Shown: piece after piece, positions 48,601 through 61,799 of the stretch | Layout: each line of letters begins with the position of its first letter | How positions within the stretch are numbered: position 1 is the stretch's first letter | Source of the DNA: Acanthaster planci | Taxonomy: Eukaryota; Echinodermata; Asteroidea; Valvatida; Acanthasteridae | NCBI RefSeq assembly: GCF_001949145.1 | Contig: NW_019091426.1 | Location: 309,247-373,246 of the forward strand | Length of the DNA stretch: 64,000 bases | Direction: 5' to 3' | Notes under the pieces: model-generated | What the model was told of the DNA's origin: nothing | Database searches by the model: none | Seen by the model: only the letters and a program-made list of their open reading frames with translations | Program-made: the position numbers and the translations under genes

Positions 48601-50542
48601 ACAGCTCCGAGGACACCCTGCCGTCTGGACTGGACCGTGGCCTGTGGCTAGGGATGCCTGGCTTGGAGGTAGCCTGGGCTGTGGCATGAGCCGGCCACGT
48701 GTCCAGGGTGCCGGCTTTTGTGTCTACAAACGGCTGAGAGATAATATTGAAGATAAGGGAATTCGTAAGGAAGAGATACTCAACCTGGAATGCTTGGTAC
48801 ATGTATGTTCAACAGGGGATACCGCCCGTTCTAAGTGGCAACATGGCTCTGAGAAACTAGCCTATTCAAATAAATCAGAGCTTTCTCAAGGCTCAGCTTA
48901 CAATTTGGCACAACAAGTCTAACTGGCTTCTTCTTTGGTCCCAAAACCATGCAGGCCTCTGTTCAAATCAACTGACAAGACTTCAGTCTTTAACTCCACA
49001 ACATCGCATGTGACATAAAGGGCAAGGGAATCCTACATTTGAAGCTTACTTTTAGAACCTGTGGTGGAGGTAACTTGTGTTTTGTCCTGTCATTGACGGC
49101 ATTCAACTGGTAGCTTGGTCCCTGGAGGCCCTCATACTGCTTGACGGCTCTTGGAGAAATGCCAACTGCTGGCTGTGTGCTGTTGAAAATGAAGTGGAAA
49201 TCATATTTGAAAAAAAAATGCACATCCATAAAATTGGTAATAATAGTTACTGGTGTCTGTATATGGAACTCTTTCCAAGAAAAAGTTGAATGAAGCTGTC
49301 TTAGTGAAAATAGCGAAATTTATTTTGTGGCAAGTTGGCATAGGACTGCTGGCCAGATATCATGGAAATGGATTTCCATGATATCTGGACTAGCCCCACC
49401 ATCAATAAAAAGCCAAATAAATCTTCTAAAGCCAACTTCTGGATTGTAAACGTGACAATTTGTGACTGCTTCACCAAACTCTTCTACATTGCAGTCCACA
49501 CAGCTGAGGTCTGAACACCGTTATTTGTGCATGAGGCAGATCCATGACCATGTTGAGCGAAATCTTTGTCAGTGCGCATATTTAAAATTTGCATGCACAA
49601 TATTTAAATCTTGCACAACTACAGATATTGCCATAAAAATTGTACACTGCGATTAGAATTGCATGGATACATGAACCACAGGCAACAGTCGTACATAAGA
49701 GACTAACATCAACTACACGTTTTGCACGGTTTTGTCAGGTATGTTTCACATGTGATGTGAGTACTGTATGTACTCCGTCAAGTCAGACTTACTAACTGGT
49801 GACACATTGGCAATCTTTGACGTTGACAGCAGATATCACAGAAAAAGCTATCAAATGACGGTGCCCTATAAGAGTTATAAGATATGCGAGCAGCAGAGTG
49901 CGACGACTGTGTACTGTATATGTGAAGGGATGGCTGACTGGGAAAGAGCGATGTAAGTCTGCCTTGATTCCAAGTCTAGCCGCCAGCCGGGCCCAGTCAA
50001 ACGCCCAACCATCACGACTCCCTTTAAAAATTGCACAGTTTGCAGCACAAAATTACGCACGTTCAAAGATTGCGCTCGATGTTAGCTGCACCGATTTAAA
50101 ATATGCGCAACCTACTGAAGATTGCTCAAGGAAAGTTGTGCAAGATAACTTTCACAGATTGCGCTGAACATCCACATCAACAATGTCAACACTGCAACAT
50201 TCACATTGGATTGCCGACTTTTTCGACCTAGTCTACCAGTACCATGTCTAGGCCTACCTCCTCCTTGACTGTTGACAAGCTCCACAAAGTGACAACCATA
50301 ACTGATGATTGTTTATTCAAGGTAAAGTTTAGACCCGTAAAAACAGGGCCCAACGAATACTCCTCCGTCGTACGTATTCGTTGGGCCCTGTTTACACGAC
50401 GGACATGACGGAGGAGTAGGGCCCTAGGCCTATTCGTTGGGCCTGTTTACGGGTCTAGGTAAAGTTAGGCCTAATTAGTAATTGAATTCACTCACCTTCC
50501 AATTGGTGGCAATTTTGCCAAAGCCACGGCTTTTGTAGTCAT
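39663..50542 (-). CDS. TSNAXIP1: TSNAXIP1-like coiled-coil protein (about 16 exons)
   Basis: Human TSNAXIP1 was found as a TRAX-binding, testis-expressed coiled-coil protein; its biochemical role is poorly defined. Exons in transcript order: 50497-50542 (tentative), 49050-49179, 48476-48733, 48158-48292, 47670-47834, 46947-47125, 46367-46478, 45519-45580, 45056-45145, 44657-44807, 44051-44179, 43278-43451, 42642-42803, 41578-41772, 40503-40609, 39663-39873. Phases agree from exon 2 to the stop, giving about 752 residues. Recognised family blocks are KPRFLEQLEMFLKKELR, YKPLLSSIKTEYEMML, an EKKILQEKIDA coiled coil, DVVPRRDFEGL and RPDWDRCADLMEGGGERW. The C-terminal part (EENFEKALREVF-like, ELGDREEVPLPELRM) looks EF-hand-like and extends past the region I could compare. 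The start is unsettled: ATG at 50,542 is in frame only if exon 2 begins at 49,165 rather than 49,179. Confidence 0.87.
40978..41343. mobile_element. 366-bp hairpin MITE-like element (TSNAXIP1 intron)
   Basis: Nested inverted arms. The outer AAGCCATTTGCGAGTTAAAT, with CTGGTACACTGAGTT, is mirrored near 41,298-41,340. The inner GCTATACCTCGTGATTCGGG (41,081-41,100) is mirrored at about 41,220-41,240. The central about 100 bp is unique. No coding capacity and no firm target duplication were found. Confidence 0.75.
45806..46115. repeat. 107/108-bp tandem repeat, nearly three copies
   Basis: Unit starts (GAACAGCCTTGGGTAAAGGG) fall at 45,806, 45,914 and 46,021. Copies differ at only a few positions in the first two units; the third ends with changes after AAAACAAAAT. 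It lies in the intron between TSNAXIP1 exons 46367-46478 and 45519-45580. High identity implies recent expansion, so copy number may vary between individuals. Confidence 0.92.
47400..47462 (+). repeat. tRNA-derived fragment (second SINE type)
   Basis: GGTCGAGTGGTTAAGAC resembles a tRNA A-box region, and TGTTCGAATCC 40 bases later is a B-box. The body downstream is not the family seen at 11,968. It is probably a head fragment of another SINE, not a tRNA gene, because no acceptor-stem pairing is apparent. Confidence 0.5.
49353..49388. repeat. Perfect palindrome, 17-bp arms with 2-base loop
   Basis: CCAGATATCATGGAAAT, then GG, then its exact reverse complement. It lies in TSNAXIP1 intron 1, and no gene element explains it. 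Confidence 0.9.
50321..50470. mobile_element. 150-bp nested hairpin element next to TSNAXIP1 exon 1
   Basis: The outer arms (GTAAAGTTTAGACCCGTAAA and its inverse at about 50,440-50,470) enclose two more inverted pairs: CAGGGCCCAACGAATAC against GTATTCGTTGGGCCCTG, and CTCCGTCGT against ACGACGGA and CGGAGGAG. The compact, nearly fully self-complementary layout resembles a MITE with an internal rearrangement. It sits 27 bases from the donor of the tentative first exon. Confidence 0.75.
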
Positions 50543-52043
50543 CTCTAGCAGCTTCTGTCAAATTCCAACTTCAAGATGAACATTCAAGGCGTGGCAACGA
50601 CAAATTCAGTTCTGCAAAGCCGGAGATCTGCAAGGAGCAATGTGCACAGCACGATACGCGACAGCAAAGCCGGACTCAGCTGCATCAGTACAGTTGCTAT
50701 GGCGCGCGTGCGTACATTGACCTCTGTGAGTGAACTCGCGCATCAAAACATAAGGGATCTCCTCAACCATAGAAACGATGGGCAATATAACCAACTCTGT
50801 TTCAAGAAGGCAAAATAAAACAAATGCGAAAATCTGAGTGCCACTTAGGCTTCAAACAATAACAAATGATAGGAAAATAGCAGATACAAGCATGACTACT
50901 AGTAAATGAGCTACATGTAAAAATCGTCATGATCAAGGAGCTCGGCCATACCAAAATTACCAAAATTACCTCATCCTGAGGCGCCCACACGGAAACCAAA
51001 GAGGGCGCTCTATTGCTTAACCAATGAAAGGCAACTCACTAGGAGAAATTGAAGGTTGCGCACCAAGAGCGCAAAGTACTTGTCCATGTTGGTCAGCCTT
51101 TTCGAGTTTCATATTTTAAACCTAACCAATTGATGTGTCATACATTATAACAGCAACATTTTTTATCAGTGATATTTTCTGGATATATTGGTCGTGGAGA
51201 AGGGGGTGTTTCATTTAGGCAAATTATTCCGCCCTGAAATTCGATATTGTTTGACACTCGGCAACCCCACAAAGTAAAGTCATCCCCCGGCGACTCGGAA
51301 GTGTTGATCGTTCTTTCATGCCGCCTTTTGCTGATTACATTGAAGTTAGCAACATCTAAATAAATCGAACGGTTGCTAAGTCAATTAGATATAAAACTGG
51401 GCGGCAACCTGAAATGATTCATCACTAAACCTCGTAAACTGGATCGATGTGGAGTCAATACACTTTGTTCACAGCAAGTGTGTGGAAATGATAAACTGTA
51501 ACTTTGCCTACATGTTTTTCTGGGCTATTCGTACTGAAATACTGATATATGTGAAACCTCCAGTTTATTTTAAATTGACTTTAAAAAGTCAATTTTTTGT
51601 AAGATAAAAAGCGATAATTATGACAGTTTTAAAGATCAGACGCTCTGGTCCTGCAAAAATAAATTTTTCAGGCTAAAATGCTAACCCAATCAAATTTGAG
51701 TTAAGTTTGTTTTGGAAATTCAACAAATTGCGACCAATAGTCTCCACAACAAAACTTACATGCACATAAGTTATTGTAAAGTGGTGCACCACGTCATTAT
51801 CTTACTATCCTTTAAATAACAGCAAATTAATAGTGTGGCACCAATTCTGTTTGGGGAATACTTAACCAGAAAACTCGTTACAGGAGTCAAGATACAGATC
51901 TATCCCCTTCTTTGTCCAATTCTTTCTGGCTGGTTTCGGACGTATTGTTCGCCTTTATATCATACATGACCGGGTACCCACGAACGTAATATTCAGTGTA
52001 GTTTCTGTGAGCTATGCAAATGACAAACATCATATGGGCAAAA
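50543..52043. promoter_or_regulatory. Divergent promoter interval TSNAXIP1 / RANBP
   Basis: The tentative TSNAXIP1 start and the RANBP start face away from each other over 1.5 kb, so the interval must hold both promoters and is a candidate bidirectional regulatory region. No TATA box or other specific site can be assigned with confidence. Confidence 0.55.
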
Positions 52044-55000
52044 ATGGCGACTCGCGGAGAAGGAACTAGCAGTAGCACTGGCCAAAACAATGAAAACGTA
52101 GACCCTTCAGACCGTCTGAAACAGCTTTATCCTGCCGTAAATGAAGAAGAAACACCTTTGCCTAGGATATGGAACTCTAGAAATAAATCCACCTTCATCG
52201 GACTATCGCAAAACAACCTCCGAGTCCATTACAAAGGTAGGCCTCAGTCAAAATATTTTTAGGCCAACAGCACGAACACTGCATGAACGAGAGAGCTGAT
52301 GATAAAATGCGTAATCATGATGAACACAGTTGAACCATGGATGTTGATTTGTTTGCTTGATATCAGAACAAATGAACTACCCAATGGTGCAGTCGCCAAG
52401 TAATTTCATTTGAAATTTTGTTTGTTATTTTTAAGTGCAACTCAGTTTTTGGTTTAGATGCACAAAACAGTGTCACTCAATTCTCTTTTCTATAGGAGGC
52501 CTTTCTAACATTATTCAACAAATATAAAAATGTCAAAATTTAAATAACTTGAAAATGAAATACTTGTAAATGGTGATATTGCGTCACTTTGTTGATACAG
52601 AAAGGAAACATGTTAAACCAATTCCACCTTTATCATTGTAAACTTCAAATCAAAGGAATCTGAGAGATAGTCAATTTTTTATTTAGTTTTGACAGTTGTA
52701 GCTTTCCAAATTCATTCTCTCATTTTAAGTGTATTCTTCACATTTTTATTTTGCAATTTACTGTTGGTTTCATTTATGATGATTGTAGAATGGCATAACA
52801 AACATCACTGCGTTCTGCTGGTTTTGTTCTCTCACTTGCACCTCCTCTCCTCATTTCTTCTTGTAATCTGTCATCTTTTTTTTTACTGTGGTGTCCTTTC
52901 TGTTACTTTATTTTAATAGAGTTTCATGATACTTATCACTTGCCTGTGTTCTTTTTGTTTCCCAAACAAAGTTGGGTATGCCCAACTTTGTTGACAAAAG
53001 TTGGGCATTCCACAGTTCGAAGCAGTTAATTGAGGTCGTGCTATTTAGTGTCAAGTTTGGTACTATCAGATCACTTCAAACAGGTACATGTAAAATATAT
53101 AAGATGTACATGTACTTTGCAAAGGGAAGACATTAATTGATTACTTATGAGTTTTGTTCTTACTCTGACGTATAAAACTGAAGCCACAAAAGCTGCTTTA
53201 CAGTCACTTCGCCCCATTTCCAGTTCGCCCATGACCACGTCACCCCTAACCACATTGCCCTATTGCCATGTCACTCTATATCCACTTTTCCCCGTCTCCT
53301 CTTTGCCCCAATGTAATCTTTAATGTCTTTTGTTTTAGTTTTAACCTAGACGAAGGCTGCAACGTTGACGGTTTGTCTCCCCAGCCAAACTAAAGGTTCC
53401 AGTGCAGGCAATTTGCTAAGGAAAATGTTGCAACAAATATGATAATCCTAACGGTCTGAAGGCGTCATGTCTGCGCGATGTGGACCAATACAGAGTTACA
53501 GGGCGAGGCATTTGTCTTTAATTATTCTGAAGTTAAGCCTATGAACTTCAAGATACTACAAGTGAATATAATTGCTAAAGGAGAATATAAAGGAGAGATG
53601 TGTATTTTGGGGTTTCTGTCCTCAAAAGTCAACTTCGTTCAGAAATTGATTCACAGAAGTAATTTCTCAAACGATGAAATGTCTCAAACGAAAGGATTAA
53701 ACTGGCAGAGAAGACTCAGGCCTACATGTACAGGGGATCCATAAAAGACTAGTTACAGGGCAATTTTGATGAAAAATAAAGGGAATGATATCATTTCTTT
53801 CTGTATTCCAATTTTATTATCAAATCCATTGTCACGTGGTGCCAATCCACGCCACCTGTAAAAAAGTCACCTTGTTTATGCCAGAGTTTCCAAACACAAT
53901 CAAGCACTTCTGGGGTGAAATGGAAATAGGGCAAAGTGGTGACAGGATGATGTGGGGATGGGGTGAAGTGACATGGGGCAAAGTGGAAACGCGGCGAAGT
54001 GACTGACACTCTGTCATAAATACTCATTGGCCTAAGGACAAAACCCCTTACTAAAAAGAATTATGAATAATTTTGCATATATATATACAGTAGTTCATAT
54101 TCAAGGCAGATGACAACAAAATATGGGTAGTACTAAAGTACAACTGACCCATATTCACCAACATCAGTAAAGGGGAGACAGTAAGAAGCAGTTTAAGAGT
54201 TTTAGAGGTGAGAGGAAAACCCCAGAGGAATATTCTGGATAAAACCCACGGAGTCAGGTGGGGACTGAAAACCCAATCCACTTATGGACCGGGCCAGGAA
54301 TCGAACCCGGGACCCATATATTAAAAAGCATTTACATACAGTTGAAGATGCTTGCAATGATTCCTTTCCTCATGCCTTACGACCAGCTTTGTTCGTTTTG
54401 TTTTGTACATGTAAGCTTACTTGTACACAAACTGGGAAATAGTCTAATGTGTCATGACAGTAGGAACAACGTGGGAGCATCTTCAACTCATTTGCCTACC
54501 GGCAAAATTTCCATCAGTCTTAAGATTTCGTGATTTTTCCAATCATGCGTAGTCCAATGTCGTGTGTAGGTTATGTTCGCACGCATTTTAAACTTGTCTC
54601 ATAACGGGTTTCATAACCTGCTCTCTGTGGGTGCTTGTCAAATTTCATAGCAACATACACACAACATGTACATTATAACTCTGCATTGATGTGGCCGTGA
54701 ATGAGATTCCTGTACGAATACCTCATACATATTCATGACGGATCATTGAACTCTTATTCACGGTCACATGCCAGCCGCTTTTTTTGCTCTTTGCCAAGCA
54801 TGCAAGGAGTAAATAAACATGCGTTTTTAACTGTCTTCAGTCGTACCCAGTGCGGCAAAAGTTAAAAACGCATGCACAGTTGCAGAAAATCCAGGAACTG
54901 TTACCCAGGTGTACTGTGCACTCCAGTGGCGCCAGCCTAGCAGTGGTATGCAGCTTTTATGAAAAGATGGTGGCAAACATGTTCATTTTCAGTGGTTATA

Positions 55001-57297
55001 AAATAAAATGTGTACATTAATGAGGTATAAAAAACAAATATAACATGGTTTATTTCAGTTGGACTGTTGAAGTTAGCAGGGTTGTTGCTTGGAATTTTTT
55101 AGTGCCGGCTGTTTTTGACAATTTTTAAACAGTAAATACAGCCCCTTTTCTCTTTCAATGCTAAAAAAATTGCAATAATGCACATGTAGTATATATTGTA
55201 ATTTGTGGTGGCCGGCAAGCTTCATTTTAATCCCCAGTGCCGGCTAGCACTGGCTGGCACCGGCCAGCGCAGCTACATTGTACAACTCTGGATCTTAGTT
55301 CCGCGAAATATTGGGAGTTGACAAACTTGTTCCCAAGGTGAATCAAACCATGTTATATTTATGTAATGTGTCTCTAAGATAAGCTGAAAAACAAATGGTG
55401 CAAGCAAGTATTGTTACATGTACTGGTACAGTACATGTACTTTACTACAGTACATGTATACGTGTGGAAACTGTACGTTACTACATGTATCTCACGGTAT
55501 CTCACTGACAAGAGAGCACATTGTACAAAGCTGCCTAGTCATCATGAAAATTCTGTGTAAACACTTAAAACTTGACACTCTTGAAGCCTGTCCACAGTTG
55601 ACCTCAGAAGTTCTTTGATATGACCTGTACGTTGGTTGTCTATTTTGAGCTTAAATAGCACACTGTACATGTATGTCCACAAGAGACAACCAATTAAAAA
55701 TGAATCCCACATTTAGGTAAACACTGTAACGTGCAAATTTTAAAAGAAGGTGAGCCTTCAGTGTGTGCTAGTGCAGGATTTTACGAAGCTGTAGCCTTTA
55801 GGTCGTATGTGTACGTGTACTTGAGATGTTGCCCATTTCAATTCAAAGGTGTAGGCTGCTGTCATGGTAATGCTGAATGTCTCACATCAGTATTTGAATT
55901 TGATCAACATACATGTAACTAGAACAAGATGAATCATGTACGTGCATTCTTTAAGTTTCCCATTGGTGTTTCGGAATACGGTGCCTTGTGGAGATGGAGG
56001 AGAATGGGTTGAATAGGTCTCCACAAGGAATTTCTAAAGGTGTATAAGTCTCCACAAGGATTTCACGAAACTGATATTTGGAAATTGCTCAAAAAGGAGA
56101 AATGTTTAATTTGTAAAAATCTGTCACAAATTGAAGTGTTTCATATAAGGGACATTCGTTCAAAACTTCAGCCCAGGAGAGTGATTCATGTTGAAATGGG
56201 AGCATTTGAGAAACATTGTTTCACACGCCACCGTGTTAGTACTGGAGAACAAAGCCATGTCTCCACAAGTATACAAATTTCGGAATGTGTGGATATGGGT
56301 GTACATGTATGTGTGCGTGTGATGCAGTTGCCGTGGGGGATAATCAATTGAGAAGCACAACGCAGCATATACCGAGAAGCTGTCATCATTCAGAAAGTCA
56401 TGGCTGAGTCTTGCTATTCATCGTACATGTATGTAAATTAGGAACAATCATGACACATGAACTCGTAGTGTACTTGTACAGTTGAAATGTACCTGGTTGG
56501 TGAATCAGTACTGACAAGCCCTTTGTAGGCACGTGTACAGTATAGAGGATTTGCATGGCTGCCATCTTGCAGGCCACTGAATTTGTTCCACAAGGGATGC
56601 ACAAAGGAGGTTCACTGTGGAACAGAACAAATGCCCTGCAAGATGGCTACCATGCAGGGCCCCTATAGTTTGGAAAATGGTGATGTCCTGTGCTGTGTCT
56701 TTAGCCATGCCTAATTCCTTTGAAAATTACAAATAAAGTAACTGCACTGATGTTTTCAGCACTTCAGGCAATTGTTTCTGTCTAGGCATACAGGTATGCA
56801 GGATATTCGAGTGTGAAATATTGATCCAAGATGTGGCACATTTGTGTACCAAGCAGCACCATGTGTACATGTACCATGTGGGTGAAATACCGTGTAACGC
56901 CTATTATACGCACTGTACATACATGTATGTTACATGTGCCATTAGGGCTGTGAGAACATATATACAAAAATAGTGTCATTAGTTCTGGAGAAAGTGGGAC
57001 AATAATTGTGCTATTGCTTAACTCCGGAGAAAAAATGCCTTTTCTTCAAAAGTATTAATCGAATACTTGAGCCTTATACATTACGTGTGTACGTTTTACA
57101 TTTACACTTTGACATTGGCTGCAATTTTTTTGGTGGAATTCTCATGTCTCTGGGTTTTTCCGTTTCTCCTCCTCTGCATTTTCAGGTGTGGGAAAGACGC
57201 ATAAAGATGCGGCCTCCGTAACGACAGCGCATCCCATCCCTGCCTCCACAGGCATCTATTATTTTGAAGTCACTATCATCAGCAAGGGTCGTGATGG
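52044..57297 (+). CDS. RANBP10: RANBP9/RANBP10 orthologue, first two coding exons (continues right)
   Basis: RANBP9 and RANBP10 are SPRY-LisH-CTLH-CRA scaffolds of the CTLH (GID) E3 ubiquitin ligase. Exon 1 (52044-52236) encodes MATRGEG..., then [18 protein letters not shown] and [15 protein letters not shown], near-identical to vertebrate RANBP9/10 just before the SPRY domain. Exon 2 (57186-57297) encodes [18 protein letters not shown] and [16 protein letters not shown], the opening of SPRY. Donors are GTAGGC and GTAAGA, and phases are 1 and 2. The start at 52,044 has an AAAATGG context; in-frame ATGs at 52,014 and 52,020 are alternatives. The next SPRY exon was not seen before 64,000. Invertebrates usually have one gene for both vertebrate paralogues, so the symbol is nominal. 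Confidence 0.93.
54140..54313 (-). repeat. tRNA-derived SINE copy (RANBP intron 1, reverse)
   Basis: Read on the minus strand it has GGTCCCGGGTTCGATTCC (B-box), TTTTCAGTCCCCACCTGACTCC and CTCTCACCTCTAAAACT, closely matching the 11,968 copy. It is truncated at the tRNA head and at the 3' tail. Confidence 0.75.
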
Positions 57298-60200
57298 GTA
57301 AGATTGTGGTTGATTGCACGTCATCAGAACTCGTTCAGGAAGGGCCCAACAAAAAGTCAGCAGGGCCGGGGTTGAAGTGCAGTTGCTATCAAAAACTAAT
57401 TTCAAAACCTGTTGAAATAGTCAAATCTCTGGGAGGGGTCCTACCGGTACTTGGATTGAAACGTCGGCCAGTCAGTCCCTCAATCTGTTTGATTTGCATA
57501 TTTTACGTCACTGTACAGTAGTCAGCAAAGGGTTTGCTGTTGTTTCGAGTAGGTCTGAGCCAATACGAATAATTCACTTTTTGAATATTCGATCTTCAAT
57601 TCGATCGAATATCCAAATATTCATTCGTTCGACAGGCATATTGTCAATGAACAGTCCATGTACAAAATCAGTTGCAATAATGCACAAAATTGTACATTTT
57701 AATCATTGTAATAGCTTCTCACATCTGGGAGTATCTCCAGCCATGATTTAGCAAGATTTAGAGATGAACAATACTTCTTGTCCTTTAAAATTTTGTAATG
57801 AATAAATAAATGTTTGAATCGTTGTAAGATTTCTGTCGCTTTTCATTTGAGTCTGCTTGAAACAAGCCTCCACAGTGCAATTTTTCTCATTTAAAACAAA
57901 AGAAAATTCTCCCTTCATTTTCATGAATTTTGCATTCGAATATTCGAATTCGGAAAATAATATTCGATACTCGATCAAATGTCCGGATATTCAGCACAGA
58001 CGTAGTTTCAACACATTTATACTTAATAAAACAGAGTATTTGTACAATCTGGAAGATACACTGACATACATGTTTGTACATGTTCCTCTCATCTCCTTGT
58101 CCATCTAAAGCAACAACCCTTTTGTTTCCTTCATGCCATGGGTGGCTCATCCCTGGCACTGAATTGATCAACACGAAAGTAAAATCTAATAGTAAACCAA
58201 ATGATTATAAACCGGTTACTAAAAAAGTATGTTTAAAGTTAAGAAACACAACATATTTAAGAAATTGGACACTTCAAACAGTTTTAGAAAATGATAAAAA
58301 TACAATAAAATTGTTGTTTAGAAAATGGTAATCACATGTCAAAATCCAAATCTTCGTGGAGTGGAAGTTGTGCATTCTCCGAAGCAGTGCACCGGTCTTG
58401 GTTTTTGTGAAATTCCTCCTCATTCCTCTCTCCTCATTCCTCATTTTCTTTTGCGTATTAATGCCCTAATTTGAGAAGTGGAAAGGATATTTAAAACTGT
58501 TTCACGTCTCCATTACGTGCACAGTAAACATCAGTCTCAGAGAACAAATGGGAATAACGTCCATCATTGACCGATGTTGAGCTGTACCAAGTACCGGTAT
58601 TCATAGCGTACCCAGTATTTGACCCAACAATTATTCATGGACAGGAGTACCAGTCAAATCCAGTGGCCAACTCATGGCTGGGATTATAATCATATACAAT
58701 GTAAAAAAAGACCTACCGGTATTGGTTAATGGTCAACCAGAAAGATGTGTTCAGAACAGTAGTTTCTTTAGAGCCCTGTGGTCATGTTCAAGTGAATCGT
58801 GTGGTCCTTATCCATTAGGAGCATTCAACACAAATTACAGTGTACCTCAGGGTCTGTACATACTGTACATGTAGTGTTATGTCCATGCACATACATGTAC
58901 AGTTCAGACACCATATCATTGGACATGTACATGTACACACTGTGTATTAGTGCCTTTGAATAGTGTACATGTACAGTACATGTACCAGTACGTGTACAGT
59001 GTACTTGTACGCACAAACCGTGGTGTACAAAAAATGTATGCATGTATTGATTGTACACAAAGTTCAGTGTTGCACTGACCATGAACTAAGGTATACTACA
59101 CGTACACGCATAATGCACATGTCACGATCCCCTGTGCATGTACATGTACAGTACTGGAAGTCCATGTACGGTAGCGATATGACAAACATGGACCATACAT
59201 GTAAGCCCTAAGAAGTCTTATCAAGTTACTAAGAGGGGTCCAAACTCTGTTCAAGGTACTGTCAATATACAAGTTGTCTTAAGAATGAATTCTCATGACC
59301 TGTATGTACTGAAGTGATTGGTCAACTAAATGAAAACTGACATCATAACCGTTCTTTTGATATGCACTTGATTTTGAATAACGTTCTATAAAGTAAAAGT
59401 TACTAAAACAGTTTACAATTGACTTTGTATAGTTGTCTACCGTATTATTAGAGTATTTAGGAACTGTTCACTAAATCTGAAGAATTCATTGTACAGATAT
59501 ACATGTACATGTATCTAGATATTGTGTCAAGTTTAAATACCAATAGAGTCACACGTGCATGGAATTGAGCAGTGAGAGAGTATGGGTGTTGCCCATTCAG
59601 GGAAATCCCATTAGAGCAGCAGTTGTCATAAGATCTGTCAACGGTTGTCTTTGACATAAGCCACCCTGTTTCTCCGTCATGAATAAATGACATACATGTA
59701 CCAGTACCGTTTCTGTATACTGCCCATAATCACATAGAGTCATTAGTCAGGTACTTGCATGATCCTTGTAAATGTCTTCATTGAGCGGCAGAGGAAGGAA
59801 AACCGACATCCATTGTGGACAAAATAATGCTTTTGACGCAAGTGTTTGTACACATCCACGTCATCATGCTTGTTAACAGAATGTCCTCAGGGGTTGTCCA
59901 AATATGGTTTGAAATGCTCGCTGCTCCAACCCATTGTTTCAACATTGTCTATGGCCAGCATGTTCCATGGGCGACACCTTTGTAGAATGGTCCATTATTT
60001 GCACCCTGCTGTTACATGAGCATGCATGAATTTCCAGCAGTGTCCAGCATTATACATTTTCTGGTGCAAAGAATGCACATTCAACCATACTTTTATACTG
60101 GTACAAATACTAATGTAGTTCAAATGTTGTTACACAAACCATGTTAGTTGTTACTTGATGCATCCGTGATGTACGTACCAAGATAAATGTGTACACAAAG

Positions 60201-61799
60201 CACATGTTGTCTTTTGAATACATTGTGCGTATATGTATATTTTGTGCCATGTACATGTACAGGACATGTTGTCCAAACATGGACTGCTTAGTGCATGTAT
60301 TGTCATGACTGTGCATGAACATACCAGGTACATGTACTCCTACATGTACATTCAGGGCTTGTAACCATAAATAGATAGTGTAGGGCCCAGTGAGTCATTA
60401 TCAAAACCCATATCCTTTGTCTCAGTCACAACACCAAATCCCTAATCCCAGCGTACACAGTTGCTTTGTTTGTCATGTTTGTGGGCCAGTGGTGGTACAG
60501 TACTATGGTACAGATGTTTTAAGGACCACAGTGGGCCTGTGATACCAGTTTACAATGTACATGTACATATACATTGTACATGTCCCTGCAGCATGGCAGC
60601 AGGTACCCTGTGTACACAGTGCATGTCTTATCTTTGTCGGAACAGCTGCTCACCTTTGTGAAATTTGTTTAACTGTTAGCAACACTCAAAAGTAGACAAC
60701 ATCTGAACTTTTTTTCAATCATCCTCGTGCACTTTTACTTCCTCAAAAGGGATGCCACCAGATCTTGTGGCCTTCACAAGTCTGCTTGATCACCCTTTGT
60801 GTCACATGTGTGCAGGCCATGTGTTACATGTTAACTGTGGACCAGTATAGTATAACCATGTACATGTACATAAACATGGATGCATACATGTTTTCATAAC
60901 TCTGTCGTCAGTTCTTCCGTTCCACATGGCTATTTTGACCATAAAACAGGTTTCACTGAGAAAAGACAAAAAAATGTTGTCACCCTTCCATTATGAATAT
61001 ATTGTGGTGCCCACATTCCCGACATTGTATGGTGCCCACAGTCATGGCGTTTATGGTCCGAGTCCAGTCACAGATTATTATTTGACATGTGCCCTGCTTA
61101 AAAACACATGCCATGTGTCATGAATAGAGCTGTACTCTGGCCGTTGGAACTTGTTACCTGTGTAATGAATTAAATTGTTTATATTAGGAACCAGTTCAGA
61201 GTCATGGAACCGGATGCCTGTACATGTAAGTCATCACCAACTTTGTGCAGTACCTAGTAACTTTTCAGATAAAAATAGAGAAAGGTTTTGAGTGAAAATT
61301 TAAAATAAAACCGAGGCTACATGTACATGGAAGCTAAACCAGATGTCATGTGGACATTTAAGTTCAGAGGTTGATGAGCATGTTTCCAGGGATGGGACAG
61401 AGTAACCAATTGGAGTGCAGTTTCCAGAGATTATTTGATTTAGTTTGTATTCTGTCCCCTCCCCCTTAGAAGTATGGCGTTACCTGGTAGGTTTCTTTTT
61501 TGGGGGGCTTTGTTTTTTCAGTAGGGTACCAGGTCTGCAGACAACTGGTTCATGTACTCACGCACCCGCTGCTATGTACAGTGATACAGGTGCCCACTTT
61601 TGTTATTCATGCATTTTTTTATTTATGCTGTAAGAAGAATTAGAAATTAATCGTTAGTACCTCACTTTTTTGGTTTTTTTTTTAAAGTGAGGTTTGTAGA
61701 GATGTAACTTTGATATATCGACTACCTGGTACATGTACATGTATCTACAGAATGATAGAGGATTTTAATTAGGCTTACATGTTCATGTAACAGTATGTT

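Noticed and set aside
57560-57990. AT-rich GAATATTCG palindromes as an inverted-repeat transposon
   Set aside because: The two clusters do not align as extended arms; the similarity is limited to the short motif.
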